64,000 nt of DNA, taken from positions 1 through 64,000 of the forward strand of contig JAEZHW010000069.1 of NCBI GenBank assembly GCA_023436775.1. Reading direction: 5' to 3'. The notes below the pieces were generated by a model. That model had not been told where the DNA came from, did not search any database, and saw only the letters and a program-made list of their open reading frames with translations. Origin of the DNA: Actinomycetes bacterium (GTDB lineage: Bacteria; Actinomycetota; Actinomycetes; Actinomycetales; Microbacteriaceae). How positions within the stretch are numbered: the first letter of the stretch is position 1; each line of letters opens with the position of its first letter. Both the position numbers and the translations under genes were made by a program. Of this stretch, positions 25,461 through 33,527 are shown piece by piece.

Positions 25461-26102
25461 CAGGATGTGGCGGCGCGCACCGCTTCGGCCGCGCAGGACT
25501 CGGGCAACGAGGTCCCGGCTGAGGCAGCCTACGCCTGCCCATACACGGCATTGTCTCAGGCGGAGAACCCGCCGATCGACGATGCGGTCGCTGCCGCCTG
25601 GCTGCGCCTCGTCGCCGTCACTGAGCTGCTGCCGCCGGTGTTGGACGCGCGCCTGCAACTCGCTGGGGGACTGACGCACTTCGAGTTCCTGGTGCTCACC
25701 CGCCTCGCTGAGGCACCCAGCCAGACCCTGCGCATGAGCGCACTGGCGGACGCAACCAATGCCACACTGCCGCGACTCTCACACGTCATTGCCCGCATGA
25801 TCGACCGGAAACTGGTGGATCGAATGGCATGCCCCGAGGACCGACGCGGAACCAACGTGGTGCTCACCGAGGCTGGCGAGGCGATGATTCGCCGTGCCCG
25901 CCCCGCCTATACGTACGCGGTGAATGAACACTTCGCGCAGGCACTCACCGCCGAGCAAGTCGCAGCCTTGGATTCCGCGACGCAATCGATCTTGGCCGTG
26001 CTCGACCCCACGAACCGGCTCCAGGTCCGGCAGGAAGGCCTCAGCGAGGTGCAGTGCCTGACGCGCCGCGAGAACGCTTCCGAAGCAGTCACCAACGACT
26101 GA
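25458..26102 (+). CDS. MarR family transcriptional regulator
   Basis: DNA-binding winged-helix repressor (214 residues). The MarR core spans ~45-165: LTHFEFLVLTRLAEAPSQTL, recognition region MSALADATNATLPRLSHVIA, wing with DRMACPEDRRGTNVVLTEAG, and the C-terminal dimer helix YAVNEHFAQALTAEQ. The N-terminal ~40 residues and the last ~30 are extensions beyond the family core. Divergent from the LLM/FMN-reductase pair across a 103-bp gap holding a perfect palindrome, so control of that pair by a small-molecule ligand is likely. The ligand is unknown. Confidence 0.9.
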   Translation: MQDVAARTASAAQDSGNEVPAEAAYACPYTALSQAENPPIDDAVAAAWLRLVAVTELLPPVLDARLQLAGGLTHFEFLVLTRLAEAPSQTLRMSALADATNATLPRLSHVIARMIDRKLVDRMACPEDRRGTNVVLTEAGEAMIRRARPAYTYAVNEHFAQALTAEQVAALDSATQSILAVLDPTNRLQVRQEGLSEVQCLTRRENASEAVTND

Positions 26103-26249
26103 GTCCAGCCAGTAGCGCACCGGCATGGGGCGCACGCCACGAGCGCTGCATGACATTGTATGCGCGCGCAACAAACCGTCCCCCAGAATCCTCGTTCGAA
26201 CAGCCGCGCGTGGCTGTGCACCGTGTCGGAAAAGGCCCCGAAATGCACC

Positions 26250-26281
26250 TGTGGGGTGCCTGACGAATCAGACACCCCACA
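26250..26281. terminator. Long hairpin between marR and the pseudogene
   Basis: Fourteen-bp stem with one mismatch (26250-26263 with 26268-26281), loop CGAA. It lies about 20 nt beyond the stop codon of the decayed surface-protein gene on the reverse strand and about 150 nt beyond marR. A U-run is weak on both sides. It probably served as the terminator of the pseudogene. Confidence 0.55.
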
Positions 26282-26300
26282 TGGAGGCGCGGCCGAAGCG

Positions 26301-26755
26301 CTACTTGACCAGTGCGGTCGCCTTCGACGGTGCGCTCTCCGCCTTGGTGTAAGTCCTGCTTGCGGCCGGTCACTGTGACGACGACCCTCTCGCCCTGCTC
26401 CAGCCAGGTCAGCTTCAGCGTCGTCGAGGCACCAGACTGCACCAGCGTCCAGGTCGAGGCGCCTGCAGCCGGGTCGCCGGCCCACCAGGAGTAGCGCAGC
26501 GTCGTGCCCGAGGCACTCCAGCCGGTGCTGCTTGCCGTCAGTGTCTTGCCATGCGTCGCGCAGCCACTGATACTTCAGGGTCGATGCGAGGTTCGTCTCG
26601 GCGGTGACAGCCAGATGTTGACCGGCCGGAGCGGTACCTGCCACCGAGGCGGCGAGCGTCAGGGCCGAATCGCCAGCGAACCCGTACCCGACGCCATTCC
26701 AGGTCAGGCTGCGAACCAGTGCCGTGGCGTCGGGGCTGCGTAACCGTGGCGGCAA
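26301..26755 (-). pseudogene. Decayed 3' end of an Ig-like-repeat surface protein gene
   Basis: No intact frame exists, but three reverse-strand frames read in succession give a coherent C-terminus. Frame one (~26755-26555) ends STLKYQWLRD; after a junction at ~26551-26554 a second frame gives GKTLTASSTGWSASGTTLRY, then WTLVQSGASTTLKLTWLEQG and VVVTVTGRK; after a second junction near 26352-26360 a third gives YTKAESAPSKATALVK and a TAG at 26301. TLKYQW / GKTLT / VTVTGRK.GYTKA is the pattern of tandem bacterial Ig-like modules in secreted actinobacterial proteins. Part of one module is missing at the first junction, implying a deletion as well as frameshifts. The 5' part of the gene is not in the neighbourhood. 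Confidence 0.7.
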
Positions 26756-26890
26756 AGGATCGCAATCATGGTGATCCGGCCAGATTCGCGGGCGCGCAAC
26801 CTAGGTAGCTGCACATCTTCGTGGCCCCAGGTAATCGCGTTGCTGGGCGGGAACTCTGCTTCGGCCCCAACCCGAGAAGCCGGTAGACTA
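26756..26890. other. Gap between the pseudogene and the ileS leader
   Basis: About 135 nt without a credible gene. Only the -10-like TAGACT at 26884-26889 stands out, placed to start the ileS leader transcript. Confidence 0.4.
26884..26889 (+). promoter_or_regulatory. Candidate -10 box of the ileS leader
   Basis: TAGACT just ahead of the T-box leader. Usual -10 to start distance puts the transcript start near 26891-26896, at the base of stem I. No good -35 is visible. Confidence 0.45.
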
Positions 26891-27095
26891 GGTGATAACG
26901 ACTGTGAACCGGCTATCACCGGGGAGTCTTCGGAAGAACGGCATTCGTGCTCAGTAGAACCGAACGGGTTGGCCCGTGATCGCCAAATGAAGTGGTCGCA
27001 GCACTGGCAGCAGCCGGGGCCGCGGCAAGCAGGGTGGTACCGCGCGAGCGATCGCGTCCCTGTGGCCGAGTTCCAAAACGCCCAGGAGCCACTGC
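26891..27095 (+). promoter_or_regulatory. T-box riboswitch of ileS, probably translational
   Basis: The leader has the T-box signature AGGGTGGTACCGCG at 27031-27044, which pairs with the 3' end of uncharged tRNA. Stem I is short: GGTGAT (26891-26896) opposite ATCACC (26915-26920), with an AUC isoleucine codon at 26915-26917 as candidate specifier, followed by a small TCTT/AAGA hairpin. The antisequestrator can form from AGGG (27031-27034) with CCCT (27058-27061), and the alternative from CCTG (27059-27062) with CAGG (27083-27086) would cover the ribosome site AGGAG (27084-27088). No U-run terminator occurs before ATG 27096. That fits known actinobacterial translational ileS T-boxes: uncharged tRNA-Ile frees the ribosome site. 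Confidence 0.9.
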
Positions 27096-30000
27096 ATGTA
27101 CCCGCGTCCCAACCCCGCAGACCAGAACCCCGCTGCCGTCACGCCCAGCCCGTCGTTCCCGGCGATCGAAGAGGCGGTGCTGGCGTACTGGAACGCTGAT
27201 GACACCTTCCGCGAGTCGATCCGCCAGCGCGAGGATGCGCCGGAGTGGGTCTTCTACGATGGCCCGCCCTTCGCCAACGGTCTGCCGCACTACGGTCACC
27301 TCCTCACCGGCTACGCCAAGGACGTCTTCCCGCGCTACCAGACGCAGCGTGGCAACAAGGTCGACCGCCGCTTCGGTTGGGACACCCACGGTCTGCCGGC
27401 CGAGCTTGAGGCGATGAAGCAGCTCGGCATCACCGAGAAGAGCGAGATCGAGGCGATGGGCGTCGCCGCGTTCAACAGCGAGGCGCGTGCCAGCGTGCTG
27501 CGTTACACCCAGGAGTGGGAAGAGTACGTTACCCGCCAGGCGCGCTGGGTCGACTTCGAGAACGACTACAAGACCCTCGACATCGGCTTTATGGAGAGCG
27601 TGCTTTGGGCCTTCAAACGCCTCTATGACAAGGGCCTCGCCTACGAGGGCTACCGCGTCTTGCCCTACTGCTGGCGCGATGAAACCCCGCTGTCGAACCA
27701 CGAACTTCGCATGGACGACGACGTCTACCAGATGCGTCAGGACCAGTCGGTCACCGTCTCGTTCCCGTTGACTGGCGAGAAGGCAGAGTCTCTCGGACTG
27801 GCCGGTGTCGAAATCCTGGCCTGGACCACCACGCCGTGGACGCTGCCGACGAACCTCGCGCTCGCGGTGGGTCCGGCCATCGAGTACGTGGTGCTGCCCG
27901 GTGGCCCGGGCGCGGGTCAGAAGGGCACCGAGCACGACGGTCCGGCGCTCGCTGAACGCCGCTTCCTGCTCGCCGCCGACCTGCTGGCCAACTACGCCAA
28001 GGACCTCGGCTACGCGGACGCGGCCGAGGCGAAGGCAGCGGTGACCCGCACCATCGCCGGCGCCGAGTTGGCCGACGTGCGGTACCAGCGCCTGTTCGAC
28101 TACTACGCCGATGCAGAGGCCTACGGCACCCAGGACGCCTGGCGAATCCTCGTCGACGACTACGTCAGCACCACGGACGGCACCGGTGTCGTGCACACCG
28201 CCCCGGCCTATGGTGAGGACGACAAGCGCATTGCCGATGCGGCTGGCATCCCGACCATCATCTCGGTGGACTCGGCTGCCAAGTTCCTCTCGGTGGTCAG
28301 TGATGTTGCTGGCCAGCAGGTCTTCGAGGCGAACAAGCCGTTGACGGCGCTGATCCGCAGCATGGGCCGGCTGCTGCAGGTCCGCTCCTACGAGCACTCG
28401 TACCCGCACTGCTGGCGCTGCCGCACCCCGCTGATCTACAAAGCCGTGTCCAGCTGGTTCATCCGTGTCACCGACATCAAGGACCGGATGATCGAGCTGA
28501 ACCAGCAGATCAACTGGGTGCCGGACAACGTCAAGGACGGCCAGTTCGGTAAGTGGCTCGACAACGCCCGCGACTGGTCGATCTCGCGGAACCGCTACTG
28601 GGGCAGCCCGATCCCGGTGTGGGTGAGTGACAACCCCGAGTACCCGCGGGTTGACGTGTACGGTTCGCTCGCGGAACTCGAGGCCGACTTCGGCCGGCTG
28701 CCTCGTAACGAGGCTGGCGAAGTGGACCTGCACCGCCCCTACATCGACGACCTCACCCGGCCGAACCCCGACGACCCGACCGGCCAGAGCACCATGCGCC
28801 GCGTCGAGGACGTGCTGGACGTGTGGTTCGATTCGGGTTCGATGCCCTTCGCGCAGGTGCACTACCCGTTCGAGAACCAGGAGTGGTTCGACAGCCACAA
28901 CCCGGCCGATTTCATCGTCGAATACATCGGACAGACCCGCGGTTGGTTCTACACGCTGCACATTCTGGCCACGGCACTGTTCGACCGCCCGGCGTTCAGG
29001 AACGTCGTCAGTCACGGCATTGTGCTCGGCAATGACGGACAGAAGATGTCCAAGAGTCTGCGCAACTACCCGAACGTGAACGAGGTCTTTGACCGTGACG
29101 GCTCGGACGCGATGCGCTGGTTCCTGCTGTCCAGCCCGGTGCTGCGTGGCGGCAACCTGATCGTCACCGAAGAAGGCATCCGCGAGGGCGTGCGGCAGTT
29201 CCTGTTGCCGCTGTGGAACACCTGGTACTTCTTCTCGCTCTACGCCAACGCGGACGGCTACGAGGCGACCTGGCGCACCGATGCTGAGGACGTGCTCGAC
29301 CGCTACCTGCTGTCGAAGACCGGCGACCTGATTCGCGAGGTGCAGGCCAAGCTCGACGCCCTCGACGCCTCAGCCGCTATGGCCGCGCTGCGCGACTTCG
29401 CCGAGGTGCTCACCAACTGGTACGTGCGCCGCAGCCGCGACCGCTTCTGGGAGGGTACGAAGACCAACCCGGCGCACGCTGCCGCCTTCGACACGCTGTA
29501 CACCGTGCTCGAGACCGTGACGCGTGTCGCCGCGCCGCTGATCCCGCTGGTGTCCGAGCGCATCTGGCAGGGCCTGACCGGTGGCCGCTCAGTGCACCTC
29601 ACCGACTGGCCGAATGCCGATGAATTCCCGCAGAACGCGGCCCTGACCGAGGCGATGGACAGTGTCCGCGATGTTGCCTCTACCGTGCTGGCCCTGCGCA
29701 AGCAGAATGGCCTGCGTGTGCGTCTGCCGCTGGCCGCCGTCACCGTCGTGGCTGCCGACCCGGCCGGGCTTGCGCCCTTCGAGGCGATCCTCGCGGATGA
29801 GTTGAATGTGAAGGCCGTCCGCCTCACTCAGCTCACCGAGGCGAGCGCCGCCGAGCACGGGATCAGCCGCCGCCTGGCGGTGAACGCCCGCGTGGCGGGC
29901 CCGCGCCTCGGCAAGGACGTGCAGCGCGTGATCCAAGCCGCCAAGGCAGGGGACTGGTCGGAGCAGGGTGGCGTGGTCGTCGCCGGAGGCACCGAACTGA

Positions 30001-30416
30001 TCGCCGGCGAGTACGAGCTCACCCTCGAAACCAGTGGGGCCGGCGACGGCGTGGCCGTGGCCGTGCTGTCGAGCGGTGGCTTTGTGCTGCTGGACACCGT
30101 CACCACGCCAGAACTCGAAGCCGAGGGCCTGGCCCGCGACCTGGTGCGTGGCATCCAGGAGGCGCGTCGGAGCGCGGGCCTGGAGGTGACGGACCGGATC
30201 GACCTGGTTGTTACCGCCGCCGAGGAGTCCGACCTGGCCGCCATCGAGGCGAACCAGTCGATGGTGGCCGAGGAGGTCCTCGCCGTGTCGGTGACCCTGC
30301 AGCAGAGTGCCGCCGCGAGCGACGACGCGTTTGCCACCACCACCCTTGCTGCTGGCAGCGGCATCGCATCTCGCGGTGATATCGTCGTGGCCTTGCGCCG
30401 CAACGGAGGACAGTAA
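27096..30416 (+). CDS. ileS: Isoleucyl-tRNA synthetase
   Basis: Class I synthetase that charges tRNA-Ile and edits valine (1106 residues). Signature one is PHYGHL (~64-69), signature two KMSKS in DGQKMSKSLRNYPN (~650-654). The inserted editing domain shows TTPWTLPTNLALAVG and TGVVHTAPAYGEDDK, and the C-terminal half holds the helical anticodon-binding domain (NWYVRRSRDRFWEG). Length and the HYGH form match the eukaryote-like, long type of IleRS usual in actinobacteria, a type often naturally insensitive to mupirocin; that property is inferred from type only. Expression is controlled by the T-box leader. folC overlaps by 1 nt. Confidence 0.98.
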   Translation: MYPRPNPADQNPAAVTPSPSFPAIEEAVLAYWNADDTFRESIRQREDAPEWVFYDGPPFANGLPHYGHLLTGYAKDVFPRYQTQRGNKVDRRFGWDTHGLPAELEAMKQLGITEKSEIEAMGVAAFNSEARASVLRYTQEWEEYVTRQARWVDFENDYKTLDIGFMESVLWAFKRLYDKGLAYEGYRVLPYCWRDETPLSNHELRMDDDVYQMRQDQSVTVSFPLTGEKAESLGLAGVEILAWTTTPWTLPTNLALAVGPAIEYVVLPGGPGAGQKGTEHDGPALAERRFLLAADLLANYAKDLGYADAAEAKAAVTRTIAGAELADVRYQRLFDYYADAEAYGTQDAWRILVDDYVSTTDGTGVVHTAPAYGEDDKRIADAAGIPTIISVDSAAKFLSVVSDVAGQQVFEANKPLTALIRSMGRLLQVRSYEHSYPHCWRCRTPLIYKAVSSWFIRVTDIKDRMIELNQQINWVPDNVKDGQFGKWLDNARDWSISRNRYWGSPIPVWVSDNPEYPRVDVYGSLAELEADFGRLPRNEAGEVDLHRPYIDDLTRPNPDDPTGQSTMRRVEDVLDVWFDSGSMPFAQVHYPFENQEWFDSHNPADFIVEYIGQTRGWFYTLHILATALFDRPAFRNVVSHGIVLGNDGQKMSKSLRNYPNVNEVFDRDGSDAMRWFLLSSPVLRGGNLIVTEEGIREGVRQFLLPLWNTWYFFSLYANADGYEATWRTDAEDVLDRYLLSKTGDLIREVQAKLDALDASAAMAALRDFAEVLTNWYVRRSRDRFWEGTKTNPAHAAAFDTLYTVLETVTRVAAPLIPLVSERIWQGLTGGRSVHLTDWPNADEFPQNAALTEAMDSVRDVASTVLALRKQNGLRVRLPLAAVTVVAADPAGLAPFEAILADELNVKAVRLTQLTEASAAEHGISRRLAVNARVAGPRLGKDVQRVIQAAKAGDWSEQGGVVVAGGTELIAGEYELTLETSGAGDGVAVAVLSSGGFVLLDTVTTPELEAEGLARDLVRGIQEARRSAGLEVTDRIDLVVTAAEESDLAAIEANQSMVAEEVLAVSVTLQQSAAASDDAFATTTLAAGSGIASRGDIVVALRRNGGQ

Positions 30417-31765
30417 TGCCGGAAATTGCCGATCGGATCCAAGCCGAACTGGCGTCCAGGCTCGGCGAGGCTCAGCCGCAGCCGCGCCTCGGGGCCACCC
30501 GTCGCGCGGTGGAACTGCTCGGTGATGTCCACCGGATCGCGCCGGTGGTGCACATCACCGGCACGAACGGCAAGACCACGACCGCTCGCATCATTGAGGC
30601 GTTGCTGCGTGCCCACGGGCTGAACACCGGTTTGTTCACCAGCCCGCACCTGGTGTCGCTTGCGGAGCGCTTCGCCCTGAATGGTGCCCCGGTTCCCGAG
30701 GAGCGCCTCGGCGAGGTTTGGCAGGACATCGCCTACGTGCTGCATGTGGTCGATACGGAGCTGACCGAGGCGGGGGAGCCGCGGCTGTCCTATTTCGAGG
30801 CCCTCGCCGTGCTCGGGTTTGCCATTTTCGCGGATGCGACGGTGGACGTGATCGTCCTCGAGGTGGGGATGGGCGGGGAATGGGACGCCACGAATGTCGC
30901 CGACGGCGACGTCGCCGTCTTTACCCCGATTGCACTCGACCACGTGGAGCGACTCGGTCGCACCATCGAGGAGATTGCGCGCACCAAGGCAGGCATCATC
31001 AAGCAGGGCGCTCGCGTCGTGACCGCGCAGCAGCCGGAGGCAGCCCTGTCCGTGCTGCGTGAGGTGGCGGCCGGGCATGACGCCACGATCGCGGTGGAAG
31101 GCACCGACTTTGCTCTGGTGGACACCGTCGTCGGCGTCGGCGGCCAAGCGATCGAAGTGCAGGGCCTAGCGGCCAAGTACGAGGGCTTACTGCCCCTGTA
31201 CGGCGACCACCAGGCCGCCAACGCGGCCCTGGCTATTGCCGCAGTGGAAGCGCTGCTCGGCGACGGCGCACAGCCGATCGACGAGGAAATCCTCGAGGAG
31301 GGACTGGCTGAAGTCACCTCGCCGGGACGCCTGCAGCGCATCGGTGGCACGCCGACCGTACTCGTGGATGGGGCGCATAACCCCGCGGGTGCGACGGTGC
31401 TGGCGCAGGCGATGCCCAAGTACTTCAGTTTCGAGGGCCTCGCCCTGGTGATCGGCATCGTGTCCGACAAGGACGTGGAAGGTATCCTGCGGCAGCTCGT
31501 GCCGCTGGCAGAGCGCGTGATTATCACCAGCGCGAAGTCTGAGCGCTCGATCCCGGCCGAGCAACTGGCCGTCCGGGCTCGCGACGTCCTCGGTAACGAG
31601 GCGGGCAAGGTCGAGGTCGTGGCCGAGGTGCCAGCCGCAATCGCGCACGCCCGGGCCTGGGCTGGCGAGGTGAGTGGTCGCGGCGTGCTGGTCACCGGCT
31701 CGCTGATCCTGGCGGGCGAGGCCCTGTCCACCGCCCTGTCGGAAGGATGGTTTGGTCGTGGCTAA
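30416..31765 (+). CDS. folC: Folylpolyglutamate synthase / dihydrofolate synthase
   Basis: Adds glutamate to dihydropteroate and to folates in the cytosol (449 residues). The P-loop is ITGTNGKTTTARIIEALL (GTNGKTTT ~49-56), with TSPHLVSLAERFALNG, the glutamate-ligase centre VLEVGMGGEWDATN and the Mur-ligase-like C-terminal VDGAHNPAGA. The ATG uses the last base of the ileS stop codon. A pabB/pabC-like pair elsewhere in the window provides the p-aminobenzoate branch of the same vitamin. Confidence 0.96.
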   Translation: MPEIADRIQAELASRLGEAQPQPRLGATRRAVELLGDVHRIAPVVHITGTNGKTTTARIIEALLRAHGLNTGLFTSPHLVSLAERFALNGAPVPEERLGEVWQDIAYVLHVVDTELTEAGEPRLSYFEALAVLGFAIFADATVDVIVLEVGMGGEWDATNVADGDVAVFTPIALDHVERLGRTIEEIARTKAGIIKQGARVVTAQQPEAALSVLREVAAGHDATIAVEGTDFALVDTVVGVGGQAIEVQGLAAKYEGLLPLYGDHQAANAALAIAAVEALLGDGAQPIDEEILEEGLAEVTSPGRLQRIGGTPTVLVDGAHNPAGATVLAQAMPKYFSFEGLALVIGIVSDKDVEGILRQLVPLAERVIITSAKSERSIPAEQLAVRARDVLGNEAGKVEVVAEVPAAIAHARAWAGEVSGRGVLVTGSLILAGEALSTALSEGWFGRG

Positions 31766-32132
31766 GCGTCAGCGCAGCACCGTCGAGGCGGTTGGCCAGG
31801 TCGTGCTCGGCCTCGAAGCATTCGTGGCATTCTTTGCCACATTGCTGAGTGCCTCGCTCTGGCCGCAGCCGATCTACGCCTGGATTGGCGGGCCGGTGCT
31901 GATCGTGCTGCTGCTGTGGGTGGGATCGCAGCTGCGGCATCGCTGGGCCGTGGTCGCCGGCTGGATACTGCAAGTGCTCCTCGTGGCCTTGGGTGTGGTG
32001 GTGCCGACGATGTACGTGGTCGGCGCGCTGTGCCTGGCCCTCTGGGCGTACGCGGTGGTGCGTGCGACCCGTATTGACCGTGAGCGGGCTGCCCAGTTCG
32101 CCCAGAACAACACCGTGGAAGGAACCGTATGA
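31758..32132 (+). CDS. DUF4233 family small membrane protein
   Basis: A 124-residue protein of unknown function with four hydrophobic segments (LGLEAFVAFFATLLSA, GGPVLIVLLLWVGSQL, WAVVAGWILQVLLVALGVV and VVGALCLALWAYAVV) and a charged tail. The family is recurrently encoded between folC and ndk in actinobacteria, as here. GTG 31758 overlaps folC by 8 nt; a TTG at 31752 with GGAAGG 5 nt upstream is an equally possible start. Its stop overlaps the ndk ATG by 4 nt. Confidence 0.82.
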   Translation: MAKRQRSTVEAVGQVVLGLEAFVAFFATLLSASLWPQPIYAWIGGPVLIVLLLWVGSQLRHRWAVVAGWILQVLLVALGVVVPTMYVVGALCLALWAYAVVRATRIDRERAAQFAQNNTVEGTV

Positions 32133-32554
32133 GTGACATTGAGCAGAGCCTCGTCCTAATCAAGCCGGATGGGGTGGCCCGGTCCTTGGTCGGTGAGATC
32201 CTGCGTCGTATCGAGGCCAAGGGTTACGTGATTCGCGACCTGCGCATGCTGCATGCGACCCCGGAGCAGCTCGCCGAGCACTACGCCGAGCACGAGGGTA
32301 AGCCCTTCTACCAGCCGCTGGTGGACTTCATGCTCTCCGGCCCGATCGTGGCGATCCGGCTCGAGGGCCAGCGCGTCATCGAAGGCTTCCGCTCGCTGGC
32401 TGGCACCACCGACCCGACCACGGCGGCCCCCGGCACCATCCGCGGTGACCTGGCCCGTGACTGGGGTCTGAAGGTGCAGCAGAATCTGGTGCATGGCTCC
32501 GACTCGCCCGAGTCGGCGGCGCGTGAACTGGCGATCTGGTTCCCGCAGGCCTGA
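32129..32554 (+). CDS. ndk: Nucleoside diphosphate kinase
   Basis: Transfers phosphate between nucleoside di- and triphosphates through a phosphohistidine (141 residues). SLVLIKPDGVARSLVGEI is the N-terminal signature, and the active-site histidine is in QNLVHGSDSPESAARE (~122). Last gene of the ileS-folC-DUF4233-ndk unit, closed by a hairpin terminator. Confidence 0.97.
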   Translation: MSDIEQSLVLIKPDGVARSLVGEILRRIEAKGYVIRDLRMLHATPEQLAEHYAEHEGKPFYQPLVDFMLSGPIVAIRLEGQRVIEGFRSLAGTTDPTTAAPGTIRGDLARDWGLKVQQNLVHGSDSPESAARELAIWFPQA

Positions 32555-32566
32555 GCAGACAGCAAG

Positions 32567-32600
32567 AAGGGCGGCTCCGCGGTGCGGGGCCGCCCTTTGC
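32567..32600. terminator. Bidirectional terminator between ndk and the VKOR gene
   Basis: Fourteen-bp stem (32567-32580 with 32584-32597, one G-U), loop GGT, followed by TTTG on the + strand and by a CTT-containing tail on the - strand. It serves the convergent ndk and VKOR-family genes. Confidence 0.85.
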
Positions 32601-32613
32601 GTGTTGCGAAGCG

Positions 32614-33210
32614 TTAGAGGTAGGCCAGCGGGTCCAGGAAGATGTGGATCAGCAGCGCGAGGATCAGGTACAGCGCTACCAGAATCACCCAGGTCCAATT
32701 CGAGACCTCGTTCATGACCCGGCGATAGCGTTCGCTACCGCCAGCGTGATCGCGCAGGACGCGGATCAGCGTGACCACGAACAGTGGAATCATCGCGATC
32801 CACATGGTGGTGCACCACGGGCACAACTTGCCGATCTCGAAGAAGCTCTGGCTCATGAACCACAGCACCCAGACGAAGCCGAGGAAGGTGCCGCTGAGGA
32901 AGCCCCACCAGAACCAACGGGCGAAGCGGGCGCCGGCGAGCAATGCCAGGCCAAGCACGATCGGCACGGTGAAGGCCGCGAGGCCAACCAGCGAGTTCGG
33001 GAAGCCGAACACCGAACCCTGCCAGGAGTTCAGGTTGGCACTGCACTGCACCAGGATGTTGAAGTCGCAGGTGAGTTGCCCGTCCGGATCCTCGAGCAGA
33101 TGGAACTTGTCCATCGTGAGTGCGAAGGACGACATCCAGCCAATGATGCCGGTGAGAATGAGCAGGGCTGCGTAGCCGCGGACGGGACGTTCGGTGAGTT
33201 CCTGGGTCAC
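32614..33210 (-). CDS. Vitamin K epoxide reductase family membrane protein
   Basis: Membrane quinone-linked thiol oxidase (198 residues, five hydrophobic segments). The redox centre CPWC (C130, C133 in GKLCPWCTTMW) and the loop cysteine pair C48/C56 (LTCDFNILVQCSANLNSW) are present, as in bacterial VKOR that reoxidises the periplasmic disulfide catalyst. No DsbA-like thioredoxin is fused or adjacent, so its partner is elsewhere. The GTG at 33210 is chosen because the family N-terminus starts there; the longer open frame upstream is antisense to the rne leader. Divergent from rne. Confidence 0.92.
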   Translation of the reverse strand: MTQELTERPVRGYAALLILTGIIGWMSSFALTMDKFHLLEDPDGQLTCDFNILVQCSANLNSWQGSVFGFPNSLVGLAAFTVPIVLGLALLAGARFARWFWWGFLSGTFLGFVWVLWFMSQSFFEIGKLCPWCTTMWIAMIPLFVVTLIRVLRDHAGGSERYRRVMNEVSNWTWVILVALYLILALLIHIFLDPLAYL

Positions 33211-33527
33211 GCGGCTGATTATTCCATATCGAGATATTCGCCAGTTTTGATGGTGCGCGTGCGATACTGATAGCAGTGCGACGCGCTCAAGGAAGCGCAG
33301 TCGCCCCCAAGAAGAGCTTCCCGGGCATACCGGGCCACGAGAAATCCCCGCCGCGGCGGGTGTCGGCGAGAGCGCCGTGAGCGTGACGGATAGCCAGTTC
33401 CGTGCCGGAAGGGTCAGCGCCGACAGGCGGCCCGCCCGGCGACCAGAGGATTCGGGCGCAGCCAAGCTGCCCCCGCAGAGAGTACCCGGCGCGAGCGGCG
33501 CCGCACCGGGCGAGGAGTGCACCAGGA
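33211..33527 (+). other. Long structured leader of rne
   Basis: A 317-nt gap between the divergent VKOR and rne genes with no credible protein gene. Its first 60 nt are AT-rich and contain a GATACT box (33263-33268) that could start a leader of about 250 nt. The rest is GC-rich with several inverted repeats: CCCGG/CCGGG at 33320-33334, the palindrome CCCGCCGCGGCGGG at 33347-33360, and a nested hairpin at 33485-33510 that ends right before GAGGAG (33512-33517), the ribosome site of rne. RNase E leaders in other bacteria are targets of self-cleavage and feedback control; that the same applies here is inference. Confidence 0.5.

Noticed and set aside
25907..26755. A 282-codon reverse-strand frame opposite marR
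   Set aside because: Only its first part carries Ig-like sequence; the rest is out-of-frame or antisense. It is better explained as a frameshifted pseudogene ending at 26301.
33211..33527. The rne leader as a known structured RNA such as RNase P RNA, tmRNA or 6S RNA
   Set aside because: I cannot find the conserved cores of these RNAs, and the location and length fit a 5' leader better.
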